From: Ruegeria arenilitoris
GTDB lineage: Bacteria > Pseudomonadota > Alphaproteobacteria > Rhodobacterales > Rhodobacteraceae
Assembly (NCBI RefSeq): GCF_013030265.1
Contig: NZ_WPZQ01000001.1
Location: 310,001-374,000, forward strand
Reading direction: 5' to 3'
DNA length: 64,000 bases
Below, piece by piece: positions 29,644 to 37,712 of this stretch. Both the position numbers and the translations under genes were made by a program. A model generated the notes under the pieces. It was not told the DNA's origin, searched no databases, and worked only from the letters and a program-made list of their open reading frames with translations. Positions within the stretch are counted from its first letter, which is position 1, and each line of letters begins with the position of its first letter.

Positions 29644-30770
29644 GCGCTGCTGACTGCTCCTCGCATCGGGGCAGAAACAACACCGCCCCCTACCAGCGCC
29701 TGCACCCCCGTCGTTCCCGGGCAAGAGGTCGGCATCCCGCGCGCAACCCGGACGGCGAGATAGGCAAAGGCCTGCGCCTCCAGCATGTCACCATCCAGCC
29801 CGACGGCCTCAACAGGCTCAACCGGGCAATCCAACGAGACACGCAGCATCTCCATCAGAACCGGATTGTGTCGTCCGCCGCCCGTGACCAAAACCCGTGC
29901 GGGCGGTTTCGGGCAGTGTTCCATTCCCTGTGCAACGCCAGCCGCGCACATCCCGGTCAGCGTCGCAACTGCATCCGCATCGCTGAGTTCCTTCACCAGA
30001 CCAATCATTTCGGCAAAGTCATTGCGGTCCAGCGATTTCGGCGGCATCCGGGCAAAGAACGGTTCAGCCAGAAACAACTCCAGCGCTCCGGTCTCGACCG
30101 TACCGCCGCGGGCAACAGCGCCATCCCGATCCATCGGTTTGCCCAAGCGCGCCTGCATCAGATCATCTACCGGCGCATTTGCAGGCCCGGTATCAAAGGC
30201 CAGCAATGCCCCCGGCATTTCCGGACCATCAAAGGACGGGTCCACATAAGTCAGATTCCCGACACCACCCAGATTCAGAAAGCAGATTGGTGTGTCGGCA
30301 CCGATCCATTTGGCACAGGCGAAGTGAAAAAACGGCGCCAGGGGTGCACCCTCGCCACCCATGGCAACATCATCACTGCGGAAATCCCAAACTACGGGCA
30401 AACCCAGCGCCTGCGACAGCCCGATGCCGTCACCTACCTGCAGCGTCCCCCGACCGCGCGGCTCATGTGCCAACGTTTGACCATGAAAGCCGATCAGGTC
30501 CACATCCTCGAATTCGGACAGAACATCTGCGTGAGCATGGGTGACCAATTCACCGGCCTTTTCCACCTCTGCCCCGTGCCACTGCCCAAGCGCGCCACGC
30601 AGCATTGTACGCTCTTCATCAGAATACGCCCGATACCGCGACTCTCCGAAGCCAAAGATGGACTGCCCGTCTGTTTCGACCACAGCGGCATCCACACCGT
30701 CCAGCGAGGTGCCTGACATCGCACCCAGAGCCTTGATCGCCCCAACCCGTTTGATGGCTTGCTTCACCAC
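29640..30770 (-). CDS. anmK: Anhydro-N-acetylmuramic acid kinase
   Basis: ATP-dependent kinase that opens and phosphorylates 1,6-anhydro-MurNAc released during peptidoglycan recycling. The 376 residues include [17 protein letters not shown] at the N-terminus, [26 protein letters not shown], the catalytic-base region [15 protein letters not shown] and [15 protein letters not shown] start at 30770 follows AGGAGA. nagZ, whose product feeds the same pathway, is in this window at 48 kb. Confidence 0.95.
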   Translation of the reverse strand: MVKQAIKRVGAIKALGAMSGTSLDGVDAAVVETDGQSIFGFGESRYRAYSDEERTMLRGALGQWHGAEVEKAGELVTHAHADVLSEFEDVDLIGFHGQTLAHEPRGRGTLQVGDGIGLSQALGLPVVWDFRSDDVAMGGEGAPLAPFFHFACAKWIGADTPICFLNLGGVGNLTYVDPSFDGPEMPGALLAFDTGPANAPVDDLMQARLGKPMDRDGAVARGGTVETGALELFLAEPFFARMPPKSLDRNDFAEMIGLVKELSDADAVATLTGMCAAGVAQGMEHCPKPPARVLVTGGGRHNPVLMEMLRVSLDCPVEPVEAVGLDGDMLEAQAFAYLAVRVARGMPTSCPGTTGVQALVGGGVVSAPMRGAVSSA

Positions 30771-31077
30771 GTTATCTCCTGCTTGGCTGCATACGGCTCT
30801 TGCAATACGGCGTGTTCACCCTGCCCGCGATTGCAAATGCAAGGCAAGGCGCATGAATACCGGGGAATGTGTTTTTTGTGCGGAGAGACCAAACTCCAAC
30901 ACCCGTACTACGCGCCCGCTCTTCGGCACACCTAACCCGGAAACCCCGTGATCGTTGCAACAAGTTAATAAATCGGCAAGCATTCTGCTCACACAGATCG
31001 TTCAACTAAGTCATAGCTGGCCCGGAGCAGACGGTATCGTGCGAGCTTGGATCAAACGGTAGATGGCCCATTGATAA
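30771..31077. other. 307-base divergent intergenic region between anmK and the MFS gene
   Basis: No gene is supported here. It must hold the anmK and MFS promoters. The only structure I see is a short palindrome TTGCAAATGCAA at 30831-30842, with further TTGCAA copies at 30800-30805 and 30955-30960, which could be operator half-sites. I can name no regulator for them. Confidence 0.5.
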
Positions 31078-32370
31078 ATGGCACAGACGCAAACGCCTAA
31101 GGTAAGCCCCCCGGCAGAGGGCAGAAACTATCAGCTGATCTTCTGGTCTGGTGCGCTGGCCACGATCGGTGGGCAACTGGTCAATCCGACACTCGTTCTG
31201 CCCTTTCTCTACCTTGCGCTGGGGGCGCCAACCTTCTTTGCCGGGCTCTTGTTGCCCTTTGTCACCGGGTCGCGATTGATCGCCGAAATCTTCATGTCGC
31301 CCTTCATCAACCGCGCCACCCGCGCAAAGCTGGCCGTCTATGTCCCCAACATCCTGACCGGTGCGGTACTGGCGATGGTCGCCCTTTTCGCGACCGATCT
31401 GCCAAATGTCATGATCGTTCTTTTGTTCCTGACAACAGCAGTGGTCATGGGGCTATGCCAAGGTATCACCAGCCTGGGCACCAGTCAGATCTATGGAATC
31501 TCGATCCCCGACGCCAAGCGCAACCGCATGGTGTTTGCACAAGCCACCATCTCAGGAATTCTGGCCATCATTGTGGTCTGGATTACCAAAGATCTTCTGG
31601 TATCAGACCAACCGATGCAGCGTCACATCGTCGTCATGTGGTGCGGCGTGACAGCAATGTTTGCGGCAGGCATCAGCTTTGCCGGCGTACGCATATTCGA
31701 GGAAGAGAGACTTCATCCTGCCCCCAAGATTAAAAAACCGAAGCCGATGGCCGAGCTTGTCACCGGCTTCAAAACAGGCATGGCCTACAGATGGTATCGC
31801 AAATTCCTGTTCGCGCGCTTGCTGTTTGTCTCGGTTGAACTTGCCATGCCCTTCTACACGATACACGCAGCAACTTTCCACGTGGGCACGAAACACTCGC
31901 TCAGCTATTTTGTGATCGGCGCCAGTGCAGGCGTTGTGATCGGATCGATTGTCTGGGGTTGGCTCAGTGGGCGTATCTCCGTCAAACCCGTGATGTGGCT
32001 GGGTTGCCTGATTTCTGCACTTTCGGCCATCATCGCACTGGGATTCACCTTCACCGGCTACGCCCAAAACGTCTGGCTGTATGCGCTGGTCATCATGCTT
32101 TTGTCGCTGGGCGGCAACGGTGTAATCTATGGCCGCTACCTCTACATCATCGAAAAGACCAACGAAAAGGAACGCCCCTATCTTGTTGCTCTGGGAGATG
32201 TCAGTGCCGGGGTTGTCGGCATAGTATTCGCTGCGATCCTTGGTGCGGTGGCGCATTTTCACGACCCGGTCACACCGCTCATTGTTCTTGCGGCTCTCAA
32301 CCTGATCGCAATGTTTTATGCCTTTGGTCTGCCACCTACCAAAACTGCGGGTGCAACAACGCAGCAATAA
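31078..32370 (+). CDS. MFS transporter
   Basis: A 430-residue major facilitator with about 11-12 predicted helices, a cytosolic central loop (about 215-245, RIFEEERLHPAPKIKKPKP) and short polar termini. I see no signature that fixes the substrate. It sits between the divergent anmK and tyrS, 84 bases upstream of tyrS. The start region lacks a strong ribosome site. Confidence 0.82.
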   Translation: MAQTQTPKVSPPAEGRNYQLIFWSGALATIGGQLVNPTLVLPFLYLALGAPTFFAGLLLPFVTGSRLIAEIFMSPFINRATRAKLAVYVPNILTGAVLAMVALFATDLPNVMIVLLFLTTAVVMGLCQGITSLGTSQIYGISIPDAKRNRMVFAQATISGILAIIVVWITKDLLVSDQPMQRHIVVMWCGVTAMFAAGISFAGVRIFEEERLHPAPKIKKPKPMAELVTGFKTGMAYRWYRKFLFARLLFVSVELAMPFYTIHAATFHVGTKHSLSYFVIGASAGVVIGSIVWGWLSGRISVKPVMWLGCLISALSAIIALGFTFTGYAQNVWLYALVIMLLSLGGNGVIYGRYLYIIEKTNEKERPYLVALGDVSAGVVGIVFAAILGAVAHFHDPVTPLIVLAALNLIAMFYAFGLPPTKTAGATTQQ

Positions 32371-32454
32371 GGTCATTTTTCATGGAAAAGGTGCCTTTTC
32401 CTTACCCACAGCGCCGCCTATACAGTGCCCCGCAACATTAACCCGAGGCACGAC

Positions 32455-33705
32455 ATGACCTACCACCCCAAATCGGATTTCATCGCCACGATGATCGAGC
32501 GCGGCTTTCTCGCCGACTGCACCGATTATCAGGGCCTTGATGAGGCACTGATCAGCGGGGTGCAAACTGCCTATATCGGGTATGACGCCACGGCGCAGTC
32601 ACTGCACGTGGGTCACCTGATGAACATCATGGTCCTGCGCTGGTTGCAGAAAACGGGGCACAAGCCGATCACCCTGATGGGCGGTGGCACCACCAAGGTG
32701 GGTGACCCCTCGTTCCGTTCTGATGAACGCCCACTGCTGGGCCCCGAACAAATCGACGCCAATATCGCAGGTATGAAGCAGGTCTTTGCCAAATACCTGT
32801 CCTATGACGACAGTGAAACCGGCGCTCTGATGCTGAATAACGCCGAATGGTTGGACAGCCTGAACTACTTGGATTTTCTGCGCGACATCGGGCGGCATTT
32901 CTCGGTCAACCGGATGCTCAGCTTTGAATCGGTGAAATCACGGCTGGATCGTGAACAATCGCTGAGCTTCCTCGAATTCAACTACATGATCCTGCAGGCC
33001 TATGACTTCCTCGAGCTGAACCGCCGCTATGGCTGCGTTCTGCAAATGGGCGGTTCAGACCAGTGGGGCAACATCGTCAACGGCATAGACCTGACCCGCC
33101 GGGTGCTGGATCACGAGATCTATGGCCTCACCACGCCCCTTCTGACCACCAGCGACGGTCGTAAAATGGGCAAGTCGCAGGGCGGCGCTGTGTGGTTGAA
33201 CGGCGATATGCTGTCGTCCTACGAGTTCTGGCAATTCTGGCGCAACACCACCGACGCCGATGTGGGCCGGTTCCTGAAAATCTTCACCGAACTGCCTGTC
33301 GAAGAATGCGACCGGATGGGCGCTCTGGCCGGGTCCGAGATCAACGAGGCCAAAATCCGCCTGGCCAACGAGGTCACCACCCTGCTGCACGGTGCCGAAG
33401 CCGCTGCGACCGCCGAAGCGACAGCGCGTGAAGTATTCGAAAAAGGTGGTGTCGGGGGCGATCTGCCCACACTGACCCTCAGCGCGGATGAGCTGGGTGA
33501 TGGCATGTCGATCGTGCAGATCATTGTGAAGTCCGGTCTGGCAAAATCCGGCAAGGAGGCCAAGCGCCTGATCGCCGAAAACGGCGCCAAGATGGACGAC
33601 GCGCCCCTGACCGATGCCGGTCTGATGATTGATGCTGGCGCGCTGTCCTCACCCATCAAGCTGAGCGCAGGTAAAAAGCGCCACGCATTGGTTCAGTTGG
33701 GGTAA
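32455..33705 (+). CDS. tyrS: Tyrosine--tRNA ligase
   Basis: Class I aminoacyl-tRNA synthetase of 416 residues. The HIGH motif is HVGH in [10 protein letters not shown], the KMSKS motif is KMGKS, and the tyrosine-binding [11 protein letters not shown] is present. A C-terminal S4 RNA-binding domain covers about 350-416 ([18 protein letters not shown]). The ATG at 32455 follows GAGG. A strong terminator follows the stop. Confidence 0.97.
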   Translation: MTYHPKSDFIATMIERGFLADCTDYQGLDEALISGVQTAYIGYDATAQSLHVGHLMNIMVLRWLQKTGHKPITLMGGGTTKVGDPSFRSDERPLLGPEQIDANIAGMKQVFAKYLSYDDSETGALMLNNAEWLDSLNYLDFLRDIGRHFSVNRMLSFESVKSRLDREQSLSFLEFNYMILQAYDFLELNRRYGCVLQMGGSDQWGNIVNGIDLTRRVLDHEIYGLTTPLLTTSDGRKMGKSQGGAVWLNGDMLSSYEFWQFWRNTTDADVGRFLKIFTELPVEECDRMGALAGSEINEAKIRLANEVTTLLHGAEAAATAEATAREVFEKGGVGGDLPTLTLSADELGDGMSIVQIIVKSGLAKSGKEAKRLIAENGAKMDDAPLTDAGLMIDAGALSSPIKLSAGKKRHALVQLG

Positions 33706-33722
33706 ACGACCCTAGTCAGACC

Positions 33723-33760
33723 ATTGAAAACGGCCACCCATCGGGGTGGCCGTTTTCAAT
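33723..33760 (+). terminator. Rho-independent terminator after tyrS
   Basis: A perfect 17-base stem (ATTGAAAACGGCCACCC at 33723-33739 with its complement at 33744-33760) and a four-base ATCG loop lie 18 bases after the tyrS stop. The TTTTCAAT end supplies a partial U-tract; the symmetrical A/T ends would also work on the other strand. Confidence 0.88.
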
Positions 33761-33998
33761 TGAAGGCTCGACCCATTTGTATCTGTTGAATGCTCAGTTT
33801 GCGGACAAAGCCGCCTTATGCTCAAGGCGACTAACGCACAGTATCTGCCATCCGTCGCTTGCGACTACTAAGCTGTCCTTCCAGAGATTAGTTCGTAGTC
33901 GTTTGGCAGCCTCTGGCCCAAACACAAGAGGCTAGACACCAGAGCTCAAGCGTGGCTGGATTGCTTGGAGATTGCCTAGTCGGACGGAGATCCCCAAA

Positions 33999-35279
33999 AT
34001 GAAAAGAAATGCAAACAAGCAGTTAGTGACTTCCGCTATTGCTATCGCTCTTTTGGCCTCCGGTGCTGTGTTTACTGCTTCTACACAACCAGCAAGCGCA
34101 GAGGCTGGTTATTTCTGGGATGAAACCGTTGATTCTGTAGATAGAAGCCCTTGGATATTTGAAGGCACAAATGTTTTTGGCGAATTAGCACGAGTTCCAC
34201 CGTCAGATTGGGTACGTACTTTGGAAAAAGCGGCATACCCAACTGAGCTTGAGACTTTTGTTTTCACAGCTAGCAATAGTGAAGAACAGAACATCAACGA
34301 TTGGTTGCATCAAACGCATACCGATAGCTTTTTGATTTATCACGATGGCAAATTGGTCGCTGAAAAGTACTTCAATGGCATGAGAGCTGATACGCCTCAC
34401 CGCATTCACTCGATCACCAAGACAGTGTTGGGTATGGCAGCGGGGCTGGCGGTTGAGGCGGGAGAATTAGATCCTGAAAAACTGATCACCGAATACCTGC
34501 CAGAGTTGGAAGGCCCAGCATTCAAAAATACAACGGTTAGACACCTACTTGATATGACCGCTGCTGTTGATTGGAAAGATGCTTCTAGCGGCTACTTAGA
34601 CGATGCCGGTGATCTGTTCTGTGCGTTTGGTCAGGACCTCTCTGAAAAAGTTGAAATTTGTGATACAGAGTCTGGCGTTAAGGAGTACATGATCTCTCTT
34701 AGTGATCGCGAGACCTTGGTAGAAGACGGTGAAGTTTATAGTTACCGTTCAGTGCTATCTGCGCTGCTGGGTATGGTGATCGAGTCGGCAACTGGAGAAA
34801 GCTATCTGGATGTACTGGCCGAGTTGTGGCAGGGCATCGGTGCTCAAGACCCTGCATATAGCGAACTAGGGCCCAAAAAGATTGTGCAAACGAGTGGTGG
34901 GTTATTTACCAGCTCTCGTGACCTATTGCGATTTGGCATAATGATGCTGGACAACGGAAGGGTTAACGACACTCAAGTTATTCCTCCAGATTGGATAGCT
35001 GACACGATTCAAGCAAATGATGACGTTATCGCAGCTTATGAGAAAAGCGCATATGCAGAGGTGTTTGAAGGCTTCCACTACCGTAATCAAGTTTGGGTGA
35101 AAGATAGAGAAAAAGGTGCGTTCTACGGTATCGGTGTCTATGGACAGCTATTGTATGTGAACCAGGAAGCCAATGTGGTTATGGTGAAGCTATCAAGCCA
35201 GCCAGAAGTTCAAAACACACCTATGTACCTGGACTCTATGGTTGCAATGAAAAAAATTGCAGAGACTTTGAGTAAATGA
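33999..35279 (+). CDS. Secreted serine hydrolase, class C beta-lactamase / 6-aminohexanoate-dimer hydrolase type
   Basis: A 426-residue exported enzyme of the beta-lactamase-related serine hydrolase family. Signal peptide residues 1 to about 35 (ending PASA). The nucleophile motif is S138-I-T-K141 in HRIHSITKT; the second motif is YSY at 247-249; a GIGVYGQ strand near residue 377 takes the KTG/HxG place. The SxxK context and length resemble NylB-type amide hydrolases and esterases more than true penicillin-cleaving enzymes; the substrate is unknown. Codon use is AT-rich compared with neighbours (25 G/C in bases 34141-34200), which suggests acquisition from another lineage. Roughly 240 gene-free bases after the tyrS terminator precede it. 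GGAGAT precedes the ATG. Confidence 0.88.
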   Translation: MKRNANKQLVTSAIAIALLASGAVFTASTQPASAEAGYFWDETVDSVDRSPWIFEGTNVFGELARVPPSDWVRTLEKAAYPTELETFVFTASNSEEQNINDWLHQTHTDSFLIYHDGKLVAEKYFNGMRADTPHRIHSITKTVLGMAAGLAVEAGELDPEKLITEYLPELEGPAFKNTTVRHLLDMTAAVDWKDASSGYLDDAGDLFCAFGQDLSEKVEICDTESGVKEYMISLSDRETLVEDGEVYSYRSVLSALLGMVIESATGESYLDVLAELWQGIGAQDPAYSELGPKKIVQTSGGLFTSSRDLLRFGIMMLDNGRVNDTQVIPPDWIADTIQANDDVIAAYEKSAYAEVFEGFHYRNQVWVKDREKGAFYGIGVYGQLLYVNQEANVVMVKLSSQPEVQNTPMYLDSMVAMKKIAETLSK

Positions 35280-35302
35280 ATTTCAGATTATCTTAATCTA
35301 GC

Positions 35303-35326
35303 AAGCTGAGCCAAATGGCTCGGCTT
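35303..35326 (+). terminator. Putative terminator hairpin after the serine hydrolase
   Basis: AAGCTGAGCC pairs with GGCTCGGCTT (one G-U pair) around an AAAT loop, 23 bases after the stop codon. Only a short T-rich tail follows (TTATACT), so efficiency is uncertain. Confidence 0.55.
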
Positions 35327-35358
35327 ATACTACGGAATGACTTAGCAGTGTCGTCGGG

Positions 35359-36060
35359 TTAGTATCGGGTGACCTCAACTGCGACCGCAGCAAACACCAC
35401 ACCAATCAACAGAGCTTTTGTATTCACTGCCGAAAGGCTGGGTAGTTTGACCCGAAGAGACAGGGCTATTATCACACCCCCTGTCAACCCAGTTGCAATT
35501 GAATAAATCATGCTACTTTTGTCTGCGTTGAGACCTATCAATATGCCGACTGCAAGCGACGCGACAAAGTATGCGCGTAACCATCCAGACATGTGTCCGG
35601 GGTGGGTCTTATAGAGAAAGATATTCACCCCAAACAAATGCAATGAATAGGCCAACGTTCCAACAGCGTACAGCTCAGGTGATGTTCCCGTCGTTTGCAT
35701 GACGGTAATGGCAAGCAAGCAATTATAGGTTCCAAGCGCCACTGTGTCCAAGCCAAGCGACAACCTGTTATCGGCCCCCGTGTCGCGACTGGCTTCCAGC
35801 AAGTAGTAAATGAGAAATCCTAGGAGCGAATAACCGAACAGCGAGTTTTCCCATTTCCCATTTGCAGCCAAATCGGCCGACAATTCACCGATTTTTGGCA
35901 GTAAGAAAAGGAAAGCATAGCCAAGTCCGATCCCAGATGAAAAATCAGAAAGCCAGCCTGCTAGGGCGGGGAATCTCCGGTAAAAAGACACGCAGAAGAC
36001 GTGAACAGTGCCTATGACTGCAATCGATGTTATCGCGAGGTATGTCGACGCGTCGAACAC
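35359..36060 (-). CDS. Multi-pass membrane protein, unknown function
   Basis: A 233-residue hydrophobic protein with about seven predicted helices, beginning near residue 6 and ending at residue 230. The segment SGIGLGYAFLFLLPKIGE loosely resembles the ALAYVFLDLLPE-type helix of ZIP metal transporters, and a lone HLFGVN and HPGH occur later, but this is not enough to name it. The start is a GTG at 36058-36060 after a weak GGAT site. It converges with the serine hydrolase across the hairpin at 35303-35326. Base composition is lower in GC than the flanking core genes. About 230 gene-free bases follow upstream. Confidence 0.65.
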   Translation of the reverse strand: MFDASTYLAITSIAVIGTVHVFCVSFYRRFPALAGWLSDFSSGIGLGYAFLFLLPKIGELSADLAANGKWENSLFGYSLLGFLIYYLLEASRDTGADNRLSLGLDTVALGTYNCLLAITVMQTTGTSPELYAVGTLAYSLHLFGVNIFLYKTHPGHMSGWLRAYFVASLAVGILIGLNADKSSMIYSIATGLTGGVIIALSLRVKLPSLSAVNTKALLIGVVFAAVAVEVTRY

Positions 36061-36292
36061 GGCTAAGATCCAATGATCACATTACAATTTGTATGAGACA
36101 CCCCTTGGGAGCAAAAGCACAACCCAAAAAGTGAAGAAGGTGCGGTTTGAATAGAACACTCAACGACAGCTTTCTTCTGCACTTCCGGCATTGATGCACG
36201 GTGCAGAAATTTGAACTTAGGGCTCATCGCCGACATTCCATGACTTCCCCCTTCACCACATGACTGGACAGCAACAGGCTCTTCCGATTATT

Positions 36293-36306
36293 TGAACACA
36301 TGTTCA
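36293..36306. promoter_or_regulatory. Palindromic operator candidate in front of the SDR gene
   Basis: TGAACACATGTTCA is a perfect inverted repeat of six-base arms around CA, 23 bases before the SDR start codon and inside a longer imperfect palindrome (TATTTGAACA...TGTTCATATT). The position suits a repressor, possibly TetR-type as for other acyl-CoA genes; the regulator is not in the window. Confidence 0.45.
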
Positions 36307-36329
36307 TATTACGGGAAGAGGAGCCCGCC

Positions 36330-37085
36330 ATGCAATTGTCCACCACTGCCGCCATTATCACAGGCGGCGCGTCGGGTTTGGGAGAATCCACCGCCCGTCA
36401 CTTTGCCGAAAATGGTGCACAGGTCACGATCCTGGACCGTGATGCCGAGCGCGGCGCGCAGGTTGCGGCTGAGATTGGTGGGCATTTTGCACAGACGGAC
36501 GTAACCGACGAAGCATCCGTTGCTGCAGCCATCGCTCTGGCAGTCGAAAAAATGGGCAAGATTACTGCGGCAGTAAACTGCGCCGGTATCGCCTATGGCA
36601 TCAAAACCGTTGGCAAAGATGGCCCCCACCCTTTGGACGCTTTCCAGCGCACAATCGACATCAATCTTGTTGGTACGTTCAACGTATCCCGCCTTGCCTC
36701 GGCCGAAATGGCCAAGAACGACCCGGAGTCAGACAGCGCGCGCGGTGTGATCATCAACACGGCGTCGATTGCAGCTTTTGACGGCCAAAAGGGTCAGGCT
36801 GCTTATGCCGCGTCCAAAGGCGGTGTGGTCGGTATGACCCTGCCCATGTCGCGTGACCTTGCCCCCAGCGGTATCAGGGTGATGGCCATTGCGCCGGGTA
36901 TCTTCATGACCCCGATGCTGGCCGGTCTGCCGGAAGAGGTGCAGCAGCAACTGGCGGCTGATGTGCCCAATCCGCCTCGTCTGGGCGATCCGCGAGAGTA
37001 CGGGCGGCTGGCAGGGTTCATTGTCGAGATGGGATATCTGAACGGCGAGGTCATCCGCATCGACGGCGCGCTGCGGATGCGCTAG
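36330..37085 (+). CDS. Short-chain dehydrogenase, 3-hydroxyacyl-CoA dehydrogenase type II-like
   Basis: A 251-residue classical SDR: cofactor motif TGGASGLG at 12-19, an acidic D37 after the second strand suggesting NAD, NCAG, catalytic Ser in IINTASIAAFDGQ, and YAASK. The insert AYGIKTVGKDGPHPLDAFQRTIDINLVG and the C-terminal segment FIVEMGYLNGEVIRIDGALRM are characteristic of the HSD10-like 3-hydroxyacyl-CoA dehydrogenases of fatty acid and branched-chain catabolism. Ribosome site AAGAGGAG precedes the ATG at 36330. A palindromic operator candidate lies just upstream. Confidence 0.88.
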   Translation: MQLSTTAAIITGGASGLGESTARHFAENGAQVTILDRDAERGAQVAAEIGGHFAQTDVTDEASVAAAIALAVEKMGKITAAVNCAGIAYGIKTVGKDGPHPLDAFQRTIDINLVGTFNVSRLASAEMAKNDPESDSARGVIINTASIAAFDGQKGQAAYAASKGGVVGMTLPMSRDLAPSGIRVMAIAPGIFMTPMLAGLPEEVQQQLAADVPNPPRLGDPREYGRLAGFIVEMGYLNGEVIRIDGALRMR

Positions 37086-37094
37086 GTCTGCCTC

Positions 37095-37640
37095 ATGAGC
37101 GAGCGGCAGAAAATGCAGTCCGGCCAGTGGTACAATTGCATGGACCCCGAACTAGAGGACCTGCGCATGCAGGCCCGGCGCGCGGTCCATGCCCATAACC
37201 ACACCGCACCGGATTTGCGCGGTCCGCTTGCACCTGAGTTAAAGTCCCTCTTTGCCGAAACTGGTGAAGGCTGTTTCCTCGAAGCCCCGTTTCACTGCGC
37301 CTACGGCCTGAACATTCACTTGGGTGAGCGGGTGTATTTCAACGCTGGGTGCACCATTCTTGACACCGCACCTATTCGTATCGGCAGTGATACTATGTTC
37401 GGCCCCGGCGTCCAGATCTACTGTGCCCAACATGCGCAGGATCCGATTGAACGCGCACAAGGTCTTGAGATCGCCCTGCCCGTAACCATCGGTCAAAGTG
37501 TCTGGGTCGGCGGAGGCGCGATCATTCTTCCCGGAGTGACGATTGGCGACAATGCCACGATCGGAGCAGGCAGTGTTGTGACCAAAGACGTCGCCGAGGG
37601 CGTCACCGTCGTCGGCAATCCGGCGCGCCCGATCACCTAA
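37095..37640 (+). CDS. Maltose O-acetyltransferase-type left-handed beta-helix acetyltransferase
   Basis: A 181-residue protein with the N-terminal maltose acetyltransferase helical region (MQSGQWYNCMDPELEDLR) and hexapeptide repeats forming a left-handed beta-helix from about residue 60, ending VGGGAIILPGVTIGDNATIGAGSVVTKDV (only fragments quoted: VGGGAIILPG, IGDNATIGAGS). The catalytic histidine lies in YCAQHAQDP. Acetyl-CoA transfers to a sugar hydroxyl in this family. It follows the SDR by nine bases and probably shares its transcript. Confidence 0.88.
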   Translation: MSERQKMQSGQWYNCMDPELEDLRMQARRAVHAHNHTAPDLRGPLAPELKSLFAETGEGCFLEAPFHCAYGLNIHLGERVYFNAGCTILDTAPIRIGSDTMFGPGVQIYCAQHAQDPIERAQGLEIALPVTIGQSVWVGGGAIILPGVTIGDNATIGAGSVVTKDVAEGVTVVGNPARPIT

Positions 37641-37663
37641 ACGCTCTCATTTGGCTTGAGCCG

Positions 37664-37712
37664 AGGATTGTACAAACCGGACAAGGTGGCGTCCGGAGCT
37701 AGTACAAATCCT
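37664..37712. repeat. Imperfect long hairpin between convergent genes (possible bidirectional terminator)
   Basis: AGGATTGTAC (37664-37673) and CCGGAC (37677-37682) pair with GTCCGG (37691-37696) and GTACAAATCCT (37702-37712), separated by a small internal loop, one bulged base and an eight-base loop AAGGTGGC. It fills the gap between the maa-type gene stop and touches the stop codon of the ABC-F gene. No U-tract follows on either strand, so it could equally be a remnant of a mobile palindromic element. Confidence 0.55.

Noticed and set aside
29562..30716. Long plus-strand ORF across the anmK region
   Set aside because: It is the antisense shadow of anmK, whose kinase motifs are intact.
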